Shown: positions 1-12,700 of the stretch, in pieces
Numbering within the stretch: the stretch's first letter is position 1
Layout of the letters: each line of letters opens with the position of its first letter
NCBI RefSeq assembly: GCF_015706575.1
Contig: NW_024037047.1
Coordinates: forward strand, 7,134,632 to 7,198,631
DNA length: 64,000 nucleotides
Direction of reading: 5' to 3'
Source of the DNA: Patiria miniata
Lineage: Eukaryota; Echinodermata; Asteroidea; Valvatida; Asterinidae
The notes under the pieces: model-generated
Told to the model about the DNA's origin: nothing
The model's input: only the letters and a program-made list of their open reading frames with translations
The model's database searches: none
Position numbers and translations under genes: made by a program

Positions 1-195
1 TCTGAACTTTCAAATGCGTAGCGAGTTGGTGAGAAACATGCATAGACGTACTTTCTTTTTACTGACAAAAGTTTGCAATGAGGGCTCTGCATGTTTTCGT
101 GTGATTTTTATGCGCTGAGCGTAGGGTCACGGAGCTCCATGAGCAGATGCGCGCCTAGTTGTTCATAATTATGTGCGGCGTGGACGCCAATATTA

Positions 196-1580
196 GTACA
201 GGCAAAATACTTCATTTTTTGAGTGAACCTCAAACAAATTGCAACAAAAAAATTGTCAACCACAGTGCATTTCTGTAAGGTCCCTAAAATGACCTACTAA
301 AAGTCTTAAGAAATCCAGGTGGTGGAAATAAGCCTAATTTGCATAAATCCAAAATGGCCGCATATTTTAGGACTTTCGCACTGATTTGGTCATATTTCAT
401 ATACTGGGTAGCTTTTTGAGGTATTTTAAACAACGTTTGTAGTCCTTTTACATTGATTTACTCATTATTCCAGACCTTGGTAACTTTCAATATCCCGATG
501 TGTCCCAAAATTGCGATATGCCGATGATAATGTGCGTAAATGTCATTTATTAATTTACATAAATTAAAGTTCGAATTATGGCTGTCATGTGTGGACATGT
601 CCGACACAATTAAATTTCTCCTGGTAATCTAAGTTCAGTCTAAGATAAATTTCACACCATGGTGCATTGCTATAAGGTTTCTTAAAAAAGGGAAGAAATC
701 CAAGTGGTGTAAATATGCCTAATTTGCATAAATTCAAAAAGCCGCTAATTACATGATTTTCGTATGATTTGGCCATATAGTATTGGCCGTTATGTACTTC
801 TGCATTTTTTTTGTTTAAGAAGGAATTTTTGCCATATTTGGAAAGAGTTTACCTATCTAAGTCGATCGGATATGCATTGGAGACTTTTTTCCCAGCTACC
901 ATGTGGCGGCCATCTTGGATTTAAAAACGGCCGCCATTTCGAGCCTAATTTGTATCATGTAACTTCGGACCTGATTGTCACATAAAGTTCATTTTGATGG
1001 CAAACCCCATGTTTTTGATACAAAGGAACTCGAGTACATTATTGTTTACGATGTACTCCAAATGGACGGCAGCCATCTTGGATATTTCAAAATGGCTTTT
1101 TTAACAACTTTTTAGGGACCGTATAGCAATGCACTGTGTTGTGAAATTTGATTTGGATTATCAGGGAAAATTCAATTGGTACATTTCCACACATGACATC
1201 CATTATTTTAATTTAATTTAGGTAAATTGAGATACAGTATGGCATTTATGCAAAATAATTATACGACATTTGGAAAATTTCGGAAACATAGGGATCTTGA
1301 AATTTACCTAGGACTAGAATAATGAGTAAATTAATGTAAAAGGACTCAAACTGTCGTTTAAAGTACCTCAAAAATCTACCTAGTATGAGAAATATGACCA
1401 AATCAATGCGAAAGTCCTAACATATAAGGCCATTTTGGATTTATGCAAATTAGGCATACTTCCACCACCTGGATTTCTTTCGACTTTTAGTATGTCATTT
1501 TAGGGATCTTATACAAATGCACTGTGGTGAAAAAAATTATGTTGCAATTTGTTTGAGGCCAAACCTTATATTGCCTGTAC
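196..1580. mobile_element. 1385-bp foldback element with ~480-bp imperfect terminal inverted repeats, TA-flanked
   Basis: The left end GTACAGGCAA and right end TTGCCTGTAC are mirror images. The match continues, with substitutions, through about 196-690 and 1100-1580, including the shared words AATTTGCATAAATCCAAAA and CCAGGTGGTGG. TA flanks both ends (194-195 and 1581-1582), as for TA-targeting DNA transposons. There is no coding capacity. A related single arm lies at 27222-27490. The right end is fused to the stop codon of the UGM gene. Confidence 0.85.
546..551 (-). promoter_or_regulatory. Candidate poly(A) signal AATAAA inside the foldback element
   Basis: On the minus strand this is the AATAAA I could find downstream of the UGM stop codon in the window, about 1.03 kb after it and within the foldback element at 196-1580. 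If used, the mRNA 3' end would be supplied by the transposable element. A signal beyond position 1 is equally possible. Confidence 0.3.
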
Positions 1581-3759
1581 TATATAGGTTTATTAACTTC
1601 TTCGAAGAAGTGATACCACAATCTCTCTAAATAATTACTCTCTTCCTGGTTTGGACTTTTGCTCACATAGGCTAGAGCCTTCTGATAGAATTCTAGTGGA
1701 TGTCTTAGGATTTGTTGCTTGGTAGCCGCAAAACAGCCGTTAAAGCAGACCCACATTGCTTTGGGTGGTGGCTGACCGTACAGATCTTGGTACATCTGCC
1801 CTAAAGTCCCATTTGCTATGTCTAATTTGTGCGTCTTAAAACGAGCCAAATAACGACGAGAGAATGGGATATTCCCCCAAAGTTTGTAAACCTTTGGATA
1901 CAAAATGCAAGGGACACCTTTTTTTGCAGAATCGATAAACTGCATTATATTTTTGTAGCATCGTCCTTGCATATTGTCTCCCTGAGCAAAGACAGTGACG
2001 TTAGCGAGTTGGTCGTAGTAGGTGGTAATGTGGACAAGATAAGCGTGAGCTTCGCGTCCAAGGTTCTCCAGCCGCTCCCAACCGTAGAACTGGAATGGTG
2101 GACCCAGGTCGTTCCCTTGATGGTAGATGAGGGTGTGGTTGGCGTGAGGCTTTATCCAATCAAGATTCTCGTTATAATGTGCGATGGCGAATTCATAATC
2201 CAAAGGTATGGTGCGATCCGTGTTTTTCTTGGAGTTGGCCCGATTCGGATCCGGGTAGGTTAACTCCGGAACGTTGCTAAGGAACTTGTCCACGGCCTCG
2301 ACCCCTTGCATGAAGGAATGATCTTGATTGGCAACCTCGTATTTCCAACCTCCGAACCGTCCACGGGAGTAGATGTCTTTGGTTTTCAGCCAAGGTTGTA
2401 TGGTGTCAAGGATCGTATCCCTTTTAAGTGAAGGGACGGGGTATCCGTGGTCCAATCGACGGTAGTGCTTGGAGACTACCATATCAGCAGTGATAAACCC
2501 GTACAAGACTAAGGCTTGAATGGATTCTTTTATCAGGTTTTCTTTACTCCAATACGCTGGATTAGAACTTTTCTGTGGTTCGGCTATCTCGCACATAAGC
2601 GACCAGTATGCTCCAGGATTTGGTACATGGTCATCCGAATAATTGGAGAACATTGTCACACGGTAGAAAGGAGAATCAGAATCCGGGAAATACACCCACG
2701 ATTTATCAGCGAGGATCCTTGGTAGTTGACCGGTGAGGCCGACGCCTACGATGTGAGTGTGCGTGTACACCAGCTGTGATGCTAGCTCTTGCATCTGCCA
2801 TAGGGAAACATCGTGGCTTCGCAACAATGATGTAAAAACATCTAAGGGCGCCGTTGATATTAAGGTATCGTATGCTAATGAGTAATGTGATGCCTTAACG
2901 CCAGTTCCAGTCTCGACGGTGATGATTTTTCGGTCAATATCAATTGCAGTTACCTTTTCGTAAAATCTGAACCAGTGGCTTGGAAGCATTCTCGCAACTG
3001 ACTCCCAAATTCCGCCAGTCCCATTATATTTGGGGAAACGAAAGAAACGGTTCGGTCCCCATTCGGAATCCTTGGCGTCTGTCCCGTTGTCCACCTCTGC
3101 AATCTTGGTCTTAATCTCTTTAATGTCTGGTACGGCAACCCTCTCTCCAACCCAGGCCGAGTTCATTTCTTTGGTGTCAACTGTCCAGATTTTCCGGTTG
3201 TATTTCCTCATAAAGACGTTAGCGAGACCCTCTCCAAATTTCTGCAGCAGCCACTCGTCGAAATTTTTGGGTTTACGGGTGCTGGGATTTTTGGTAATCT
3301 CCTCTAAGCCTTTCAGGCTTTTCTGCTGATAAATTTTATCCATGACGTGGATGTTGTTCTGAACTGGATAAGGAATGAACCTCCTCGTGTCATCTGATCC
3401 TTTCATGAAGGCAAATGACGCCCTGCGTCGGTAGTTCCACTCGGGTACTGCCATGTTCAGGACTCGATCAAAGTAGGTGTAATGGGAGAATACGACATGA
3501 ACTCCGACGTCCCAGAGAAAGCCTTTATCATCCCTGACAGACGAGGCTAGGCCTCCTGGTTTGCCTAGCTCTTCTAGGATGGTGATCACGCTGTTGTTTT
3601 TTCCTTGCCCGAGATCGTAGAGTCTTTTAGCAGCACCCAGAGCTGTAGGTCCGGAGCCGATGATGACGATTCGATGAGGATGAAAAGACTCTTTCTCATG
3701 TTCCCGGCTGGTGTTCATGAAATCTGTTGCATATGTTGGAAGGCTTCTTCTGTCCATCA
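1580..3759 (-). CDS. Exon 2 of the UGM-DUF3431 gene: complete catalytic domain plus DUF3431
   Basis: One uninterrupted exon holds nearly the whole protein. The open frame extends slightly upstream of the first ATG (3757-3755), but those upstream codons are the pyrimidine tract of the splice acceptor, so the exon start is placed at 3759, after CAG at 3762-3760. The FAD/NAD-type fold begins about 28 residues into the exon. Compared with characterised fungal mutases, the histidine-loop glycine pair appears as Gly-Val before the conserved His. The Arg in FMRKYN and the Arg/Tyr in PFYRVTMFSNYS, regions that contact the UDP pyrophosphate in that family, are kept. The stop codon TAG (1582-1580) straddles the boundary of a foldback element. 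Identity as a mutase is firm; the function of the DUF3431 half is unknown. Confidence 0.95.
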
Positions 3760-6700
3760 CTGAAAGGAGCAAAAGAATGACAATAAATTATCATAGTCAT
3801 GGTGAGGACATTGATGAAAAAGGCAGCCTAATGTAAACGAGTATAGTGCAGTGTGTTACTAATTTGCACTGTTGGTACTGTAAGATGTTGCTTATTTTTG
3901 CTTTGCCGTTGCTCTTCAGAAAGTAAATTTCAATGATTATGTTTTATTTTAACAGGGACAATTTTCACCTCTTTGGGAGTGTCTCTGTGCAAGCCTCTGA
4001 TGTCTAATCCAAACACGAAGAACTTTGTTAGAACTTAAAAAAATAGCAATTCTTATAAAACAAAACAAATCGTGGTGGAATGCGGAAACAGCTGCACATG
4101 GAGAGCAACTGTAACCGTTTCGCTACCAGCAATGTCAATGCATATGCCTCCAGTACCATACTAATGTGAGTGACAATGGAATGCACGTTGTTCACCCCTG
4201 CAACTCTGACAAATTCTTATGCATAGCACCCCTATATTGCCATGCAATGAAAAGCAATATGTGTCAATGCATTATTGAGAAGACCGAGGCACCATGTCAT
4301 GGGACCTGCAATGAGTTGGACACTAACATTCTTTTTTTCTTATTTTTTTTTTTACAAATATCCTTGCCTCTGAACTGTATGGAAATGAAGAGCCCCAAGT
4401 CATATTGTTAAGTGACTCATGCTATAAAAGGATTTCATATGTAGGGAATTTCATATCTGACCTCGGGTGGCCTTCAAGGGGTCAATGAATTTTACGTATC
4501 CTATTTATAGATAATAAGTGGATTAACTATTCAAAACACCACTTTTTTTTATTAACCATGCATGACTTTTTATTTTTATATTTTTTCAGGGGAGATATAC
4601 TCGATTTCCAATGCGTTTTTGCAGGCGGTTTATGTGTAATGGCGGTTCGTTGTGATATCGCACTCTGGATATCGCACTCTATCGCTGCTGCGGCGGCGGG
4701 TTATCGCATATAGCTACAACAACGTCTTTACCCCAGACTAGTGTCATGCCTTTATAGCTCATTGTATTTTGCAAAAGCAAAAACAAGCATGTCACACGAA
4801 GAGTCTTCTTGAAAGCAGTATTTTGTGTGATTTGGTTAATATTTAGGCCTTTGACGGGAATATTATCTGTTCTTAATCAGAATTTCACACCGTTGCAAGG
4901 CCGGGCAGCAATGCATGTAGCGGTAGTGTGCGTGTTAATGCGCACATAGCGATAGATGATGAATACACGTACTGCTGTTAAAGGGAATATACATCATTTG
5001 CTTTTGCTGTAATTTTCAGAAATGGATGGAATTGGGGGGTTGGAAATATATAGCAAATAATGTTACACTGACTTTTTGAGGTTTTGGGATCGAAAATGCT
5101 ATAAAAACCAAGAAAAACAATCATTTTCCTGTAGTCTGGTTCCCTGACTCCATTGAAGAAGAAGCAGAGCAGTTTACATACATTGGGGAATTGTAAGGTC
5201 AGGGAACCAGTCTAGCTCGCTTGTACCCATTCATAGTGTGTGTAATCGATTGCAAACAAGTGCGATGGTCAATTGGGGCCAGTATTTGAAAAAAAACAGG
5301 TTTTTCCAAAATTGGTACAAAAATAGCACTTTTCTTGAAAATGACAGTATACCAGGTGCCATGATTTTACAGGATGCTTCACACTGTCACTCACTAACAG
5401 TCCAGCAAGGTATTTCAAAATGATTTGGTAGTTTTATTTTTTGATGTTTGCAGATGTTGTATTTTCCCTTTAACAGAAAAGGTATGCCATGGACAAAAAG
5501 TGCGGCAAGCGGCCCGGAAGCACGGGAAGATTCACTTATTATTAGTGTCAGGGTAGACCAAAGTGTCCATACTGAATTTCACTGCAAGAGCTGTAATCCA
5601 ACGTAAAAGAAAGTTTCAATAAAATCGAGCTGATGAGAGGGGATAAAGTGACTGCCGCGTGTTAAGTTTGCAGCGCGGCTGATGCCAGTTCAATCCAGCA
5701 CCCGGCCAGGGAGCTGCTTGTAGTAATCCGATGTAGCTGCACGATGGGATGCAACACACAGTGACAAAACAAGGTTTGGAGTGTTCCTCAGAATGTGCAG
5801 GCTTCGAATCAAAGGTAGCTGTTCCAATGTGACATTGCCTGATGAGGATGGACTGGAAGGATCAACTGAAGTTTGAACAAAATCGTGCAGAGCAACACGT
5901 CGCCAACACCCTAATTGAATTTTACACCCTAATTTTCAACTATATGTCGAAAACTGCAAAAGATAGGCGTCAACACTTTGATTGTTTTTTTCTAAGGAGC
6001 AAACTGTTAGGATTTGTTTGCCCCCCCCCCCAGCAAACTTTGAAGTTTGTTCCTTTAAATTGTTAACTTTTTGCTCATTAAAAATAAATGGGAACAGGTA
6101 AAGAGGTTGCAAGTGTATTCAAACCCGTAACATTACCTAAGACTGGAGGGATCGGGAGAGGGGGATTCAAAGCCTAAATTTACCATTTCTTGAGATTGTT
6201 TTTCTATTACTATATCAATATTGAAAAAATATATGGAACTCTGTGATCTTTTTTTTTACATTGTCTTTCTTCTGTTAAATTACTTTTCTCGAAAGGTCTG
6301 TTCAGCGAACGTTTCGCTGCTCGATTAACACGATTCAATCGAATATATTTATCTTTATTTCCGCTTTTAAGGTCAAGGGCGGATCGGGGGCGGGGGGGGG
6401 GGGCGCAGACGGGGCCATGGCCCCACTAAAACGAACCCGTTTTTTTTTTTTAAGTGACAGAGGCAGGCATTGCGTAGATACGGCGCTCCATGAGTGCCAT
6501 CCACTTCCTTATTTACTCAGATAATTTATCACGTCATGTTGACATATCGCCGAGAGTAAGGCGACTTAATCACATAATTGTATCGCTAAGTCGACTTACC
6601 GAAGTCGACTTGACGACTTGTCCAGATGCATTATCTCACCAAGTCAACTTACCGAAGTCGACTTGGTGACTTGTCCAGATGCATTATCTCTCCAAGTCGA

Positions 6701-9700
6701 CTTCAATAAGTCGACATGACGACTTGTCCAGATGTATTATTTCGTCAAGTCGACTTTCCGAAGTCGAGATGACGACTTGTCCAGATGTATTATCTCGCCA
6801 AGTTGACTTCTCGAAGTCGAGATGACGACTTGTCCAGATGAAATATCTCACTAAGTCGACTTCCTGAAGTCGAGATGACAACTTGTGGAGATAAATTATC
6901 TCGCCAAGTCGACTTACGATGAGGAGATGATGACATGCAAAAATCAAGTTCTGCATGGATATCCCGTTGTTAAAGCACTGTCGTGGATTCTTTCTTGTTC
7001 GTCGGTGCATTTGAGGTTTTCCCCACCCGTTCTTATATGAACAATAAACTGGCAGAGGAACAAGAGATAAACTGTAGGGTATTGATTTGATCTGGGTCGA
7101 AGTTGATTTGTGGTTTCTTTTTATTTTCAACTTGTTTTAAATTACTCCCCCAAGCTTCGTAGGAAATCACACCTCTGCCTTGTTTTCCCCTATTTATCCC
7201 GTTGAAAAGTAATTCACTTAACGTTAAACATTAACAATCATAAATTCACAAAAATGTCTTTATTGACAGGTTGCCTAAAAATGACACTTACAAATTCAAG
7301 ATTTGCTTTAAATCATATTGAGATCATATTTAAGATAAATCGACTCTCACGGCTTAAATTGGAATATCGGAAAATTAGCAAAACTCTTGTCTGATATATT
7401 ACGAGAAATGATTTGATAAAAGCTCTTATTGCCAACATTAAATCTGAGCTCTGAAGACAAAGACAAATTTGTGTTAATTTCAAGATTTTAAATGGGGAGC
7501 ACCGGGGGGGGGGGGGGCATTTGTTGCAGGACATTATATTCTTTACATTTTGTTCGGAAAAGAAAAATCGAAATTTTGAAAAAGCACGTATATAATTATA
7601 CCAACAATAACCTTTCACATTCCCAAAACTATACAATCATGCGTTGCATGTTCGGCCAACTTAACAGCTTCTCCATAGATGATAATACCCAAACGCTTTG
7701 CATCAAAGCAACAATACCTTTTCAATGAAAACAACTCTAATGACATCATTAATCCAAGGGCGGATCCGGGGGGGGGGGGCCAAAGGGGGCCATGCCCCCC
7801 CCCAAAAAAAAAAACGAAACCAATTTTTTTTTTTATGTGACATCGCAATAAAGGCAGGCAATGAGTACACCACCATCTTTTCCTCAAAAAAACATTGGTT
7901 AAAGTGGTCAGAAATTGCCTCAGATCGCACCACAGAGCATCTAGAATCCAAAAATTGTCCGGGGCCCTTAAGCGGGCCCCGAACCCCACGCCGTAATTTT
8001 TTTGACCCACTTTTTTGGGGGACCAAAATTTTTTTGGGCCCCCCCCCCCCAAAAAAAATTGTGTTCTGGATCCGCCCTTGCATTAATCATCCGTCTTTGT
8101 GCCGCTTCATGTGTGGAAAGGAAATTGACGAGCAGACGTTTTGCATTTTTTATGAACATCAACAAAAGAGACACAATCATTAGTTGCCTCTGCACGCCGC
8201 ATTTTGATCAAATTTTCATTCTCGGTGTCGTCGGGTATTGGTTTTTAGGAATGCTATTTAATAATTAAGAAATATCAAGTCCGTTTGCGAAAATAGTTTA
8301 CACGTTTCAAAATGTACCACAAACATATTGACACTCAACTTTCCTTTAGTTCTAATTTTACATGTCTTTGTGTGTGTTTACTCGACTAAACCACAGATGT
8401 CCCCAGTTCGATGCCCCATGAGTTTGTAAGCTGGATAAACACAATCTACAAAGAAATAAATTTCGTCGAATCTTTTGGTTTGTTGTTTTATATTTTGATA
8501 ACATCATAATGATGTAAAGAATAGTTGATGACTTATTTTGAGGTAAAATTAAATGTTCTTGTGGTAATAAAAAAGACAAGTCAAGCCTAGCCAAGCTTTT
8601 CCCAAATCATAAAAAAATTATATTCAACTGGTTCCGAATGGCTATTCAATTGAGGCCTTTGCATGCATCTGTGTACACAATAGCCCATTCGTGTGACGTT
8701 AGGGGGTAATCCTGTACAATAGTACTGCCTAGCGCCCCTACTCCGACACCCCGAGAAATAATACTGGTATTATATGCCTTTCCCCAAAATACGGACAGAA
8801 CCTGCTGGGTTAGGGGTATTTGTACATCCCGTAACATATTGTTAATAATCGTCGGATTTGAACAGCGACCGCTTTGAAAGTATGGTTCGAGCCACCCCCC
8901 CCCCCCTATTGATTTTAAGGAGCCAAGTGTCCGGACAAAAAAAAAACCTGTCTACATTTCAGCATTGATTTGCTGATGAACCCCCCCCCCCCCTCCTCCA
9001 CAAAAATTCCTGGTTCCGCCCCCGATTGTTGTTGTGCATATACGGCAATTATTATCGTCTACAAGGTGATTCAAAATGCAATCAAATTTGATACACAAAT
9101 TTGATACAATGAAGTATGTCTAATAAGAGCATGTTAATCCACTCATCTGAAAAAAGCAGTTACTGATATTGATCTATGCCAACAGAAGTTATGCATGTTT
9201 TACTTAAAGAAACCATTTTTATAGCTGTCCTTGGAGTGCCATTGAGCGTAGTGATAATTACACACAAGCATTCATTAAAATGAGATATTAATAATTGAAA
9301 TCAAGACCATTGTTTTTACTGTCATTTGTAATGGTTTGCATATGAGGAACAAGTCAACTCTTTTTCTTCTGAAATGTTGTTAGCGATACAAAAATCCTTT
9401 GCAAGTTCTCGTTCATTCATCGAGGTGGGAAAACGTCCATGTTTCATGATACTCAATGTGTATTAACCAGTTCGTAGAATTATCAGAGGTGGACAGCCGA
9501 GTGGACAGCCGAGCTTTTGTGATCTTTTTATTCAAATAGACATAACGTGAGATTTGAAGGTTTGCATGGTGGAAAGATACTAAGACAAGAACAGTTTGCG
9601 GTAGCACCATGTGAATAACATTCTCCTGACGACGGGCAGAGCATACTGTTCGAAACGTTGAGTCCCTCCAGTTCTTTTCAGAACCACACAAACTCACAAA

Positions 9701-12700
9701 AGAGATTAATTCACATGGTGCTACCGCAAACTTATCTTGTTTTAGACATAACGCGGGAATAAAGTAAGCAAATGACGTGAAATTTTCACAGTTAAAAGTC
9801 AATAAGATGTACTTTATCATTTTTTTCATAATGAAATTGAGCAAGCCGAATATTTTTTAAATATTTTCAAATTCAGTCATTTCTTTTTTTTGACTCCCCT
9901 GCAAGGAGAAGCCGGTAGAAAGCCTTGCGAATCGGTATCGGTTAAGCACCGCATGCATGGTTGTATACGCGGTAGCCTCATCAGTAACCTGTACTCTGAA
10001 ACCGACCACTCGCATGGCGGTTTGCATCATGTCCTATTAGTCAATATATTCGGCTTTTCCAAAAAGAGAGACTCAGCCTTAACGATTTAGGTCGAATTGT
10101 GATCTAAAATCGCTTGTAATTTGTCTTCATGACATCAGAATAACGTCACAGTAATATTGAGGCCGATGTCTCATTCAAAAGTGAACAACTTCTATATTGC
10201 TAGGAACAGAACTTTATTATAATGTGATGATCACAGTGTGATTTTAGTGTGCTAAGGCTAGCTAATGTCCTTTATAAAACATTGATTTAGTGTTGACAAT
10301 AAGAGTTTTTATAGTGATATCTTTATCAAATCATTTCTCGTAATATATCAGACAAGTTTTGCTAAATTTCCGATATTCAAATTTAAGCCATGAGAGTCGT
10401 TTTATCTTAAATATGATCTCAATATGATTAAAAGCAAATCTTGAATTTGTTAGTGTCATTTAAGATACAAGTTTTATGCAACCTGTCAATAAAGACATTT
10501 TTGAGAATTTATGATTGTTAATGTTTAACGTGAAGTGAATTACTTTTCAAAGGGATAAATATAGGAAAACAACGTAGAGGTGGGATTTCCTACGAAGCTT
10601 GGGGGAGTAATTTAAAACAAGTTAAAAATAAAAAAAACACAAATTAACTTCGACCCAGATCAAATCAATACCCTACAGTTTATCTCTTGTTCCTCTGCCA
10701 GTTTATTGTTCATATAAGAACGGGTGGGGAAAATCTCAAATGCACCGACGAACAAGAAAGAATCCACGACAGTGCTTCATCATCTCTACATCGTAAGTCG
10801 ACTTGGCAAGATTTTATCTCCACAAGTTGTCATCTCGACTTCGAGAAGTCAACTTGGCGAGATAATACATCTGGACAAGTCGTCATCTCGACTTCGGAAA
10901 GTCGACTTGACGAGATAATATATCTGGACAAGTCGTCATCTCGACTTCGCGAAGTCAACCTGGCGAGATAATACATCTGGACAAGTCGTCATCTCGACTT
11001 CGGAAAGTCGACTTGACGAGATAATATATCTGGACAAGTCGTCATGTCGACTTATGGAAGTCGACTTGGAGAGATAATGCCTCTGGACAAGTCGTTATGT
11101 CGACTTCTGGAAGTCGACTTGGAGAGATAATGCATCTGGACAAGTCACCAAGTCGACTTCGGTAAGTCGACTGGGCGATACAATTATGTGATTAAGTCGC
11201 CTTACTCTCGGCGATATGTCAACATGACGTGATAAATTATCTGATTAAATAAAGAAGTGGATGGCACTCATGGAGCGCCGTACGTAGGCCTACACCAACA
11301 TCTTTTCATTAAAACAAATTGTCAAAGTGGTCAGAAATTGCCTCAGATCGCACCACAGAGCATCTAGAATCCAAACACTTTTCGGGCTCCTTAAGCGGGC
11401 CCCGAACCACACGCCGTAATTTTTAGGACTCACTTTTGGGGGCTAACAATTTTTTTATCTCCCAAAATTGTTTGTTCTGGATCCGCCCTTAATTGTTTAA
11501 GGTTATGACAATTTCTAACTTAGGTTGTGGCAATGACCTTAACTTCTCTACGAATTCTAGATTTCAGATGACCACCCCCCCCCCAAAAAAAAAACCTTAA
11601 AAAAAATAAAATAATACATACATAACTAGAAGAATAAGTAAGATTGGACTAAATCCACTGATCTGTATTTGTTATAGGCCTCATAGAGATCAGTGACTGC
11701 ATCCCATGTCAAAGTTATCAATGATTTACTGAGCTGCTATACCGGCGAAATTTAGTCAATTGGTGGATAACAATAACGGAAGTAAAAGAAAATCAAAATT
11801 CTTATTTAAAAATGTAATAATTTCCTATGGTTTGCGCGGCAACTTCCTGACATGGAAAAGCCGTCTGTTGTGAATCAGTCGTGTTTCTCGACGTTTCCTG
11901 GTGTTGTGAAAGGACGTCCTGACGGGCAACAGATGCTGACAGCGTAAACCATGGCACCGTCCAAACGAAAGTTTACGCGTTGACAAGTTGCGAAAAATCA
12001 GTCAAGAAAAGGCGAGAAAAACAACATTTCCACTCCCTAGATTCAATTAGATTTTCAGTATGTTAATCAGTGATTTTTTCTTCGCGCGATGGTGTTAAAA
12101 TAAATTCTATTGCAATTTGTTCTCGGTCAATAATAAGATAGTTTTGTCGCCGGACTATTGGAATGCAGCTGGTAAATAACCTACATGTGTAATAGCAGGG
12201 GTGGAGTCGGGGATCAGATGAGAGGGGGCTGAAATTTTAGTCATCATGGTTTCTAAATCATTTCTAAAGAGTGAATCAAGGGGACCGAAGGCTTAGTGCG
12301 AAAATCACAAAATTCCTTTAAATATGGGTTCCCAGCCATTCTGGAAATCAGGGAAAACCTTGAAAATGAGTTTCATTTTTCATGAAATGTAAGTGAATTT
12401 TGGAGAAAAAAACACACCAAAATTGGGGGAAACTCAGGGAATTTGACAGGTATTAGTGTTTATGCAGTGCGAATGTCACACACCTCTACAGACTATAACA
12501 ATTGGTTGTATCACACCACCTCTTGACTTCCCAGAAACCTCATTAAAGTGAAAACACACCTCATGGAAACAACTTGTACAGGTTTGTTGTTCAAATTTGT
12601 ATCGATGTTTGTTGTTCATAATATAGTGCAAAACACATATGTAAAGACCTATCTACTTTACATAAACAGATGGCTGAGCATACATACATGTATGTAAGAG

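Larger units (their letters stand above)
6481..11280. mobile_element. 4800-bp foldback element with ~1-kb inverted arms
   Basis: The termini are CGGCGCTCCATGAGTGCC and its complement. Inverted arms run about 6481-7490 and 10325-11280 with high similarity. Each arm contains, from the end inward, a unique 100-bp block, a tandem array of ~53-bp units and a ~550-bp block (shared words GATCTGGGTCGAAGTTGATT in one arm and its complement in the other). TA flanks both ends. The interior (7500-10320) has no convincing open frame and contains a later hAT-type MITE and a hammerhead-like repeat. Superfamily not recognised. Confidence 0.85.
6374..11495. mobile_element. hAT-type MITE interrupted by a 4.8-kb foldback element
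   Basis: The ends are CAAGGGCGGATC at 6374 and GGATCCGCCCTT (then AATTG) at 11479-11495. An exact 8-bp target duplication TTTAAGGT flanks it (6366-6373 and 11496-11503), the size typical of hAT transposons. The left 107 bp and right ~210 bp together resemble the intact MITE at 7755-8080, so a copy about 330 bp long was split by the element at 6481-11280. Its right end carries four extra bases (AATT) relative to the intact copy. Confidence 0.85.

Noticed and set aside
3758..3772. Start of the large UGM frame at 3772
   Set aside because: That codon is TTG and belongs to the pyrimidine tract of a splice acceptor.
6583..6920. CRISPR-like appearance of regularly spaced repeats
   Set aside because: Units are contiguous and degenerate with no unique spacers, in a eukaryotic transposon arm.
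7615..8268. Overlapping frames of up to 161 codons on both strands
   Set aside because: They read through a hAT-type MITE with homopolymer runs. Glycine/proline-rich translations come from poly-G and poly-C.
9413..9844. 143-codon minus-strand frame
   Set aside because: It runs across the hammerhead-like repeat and its inverted repeat; no domain.
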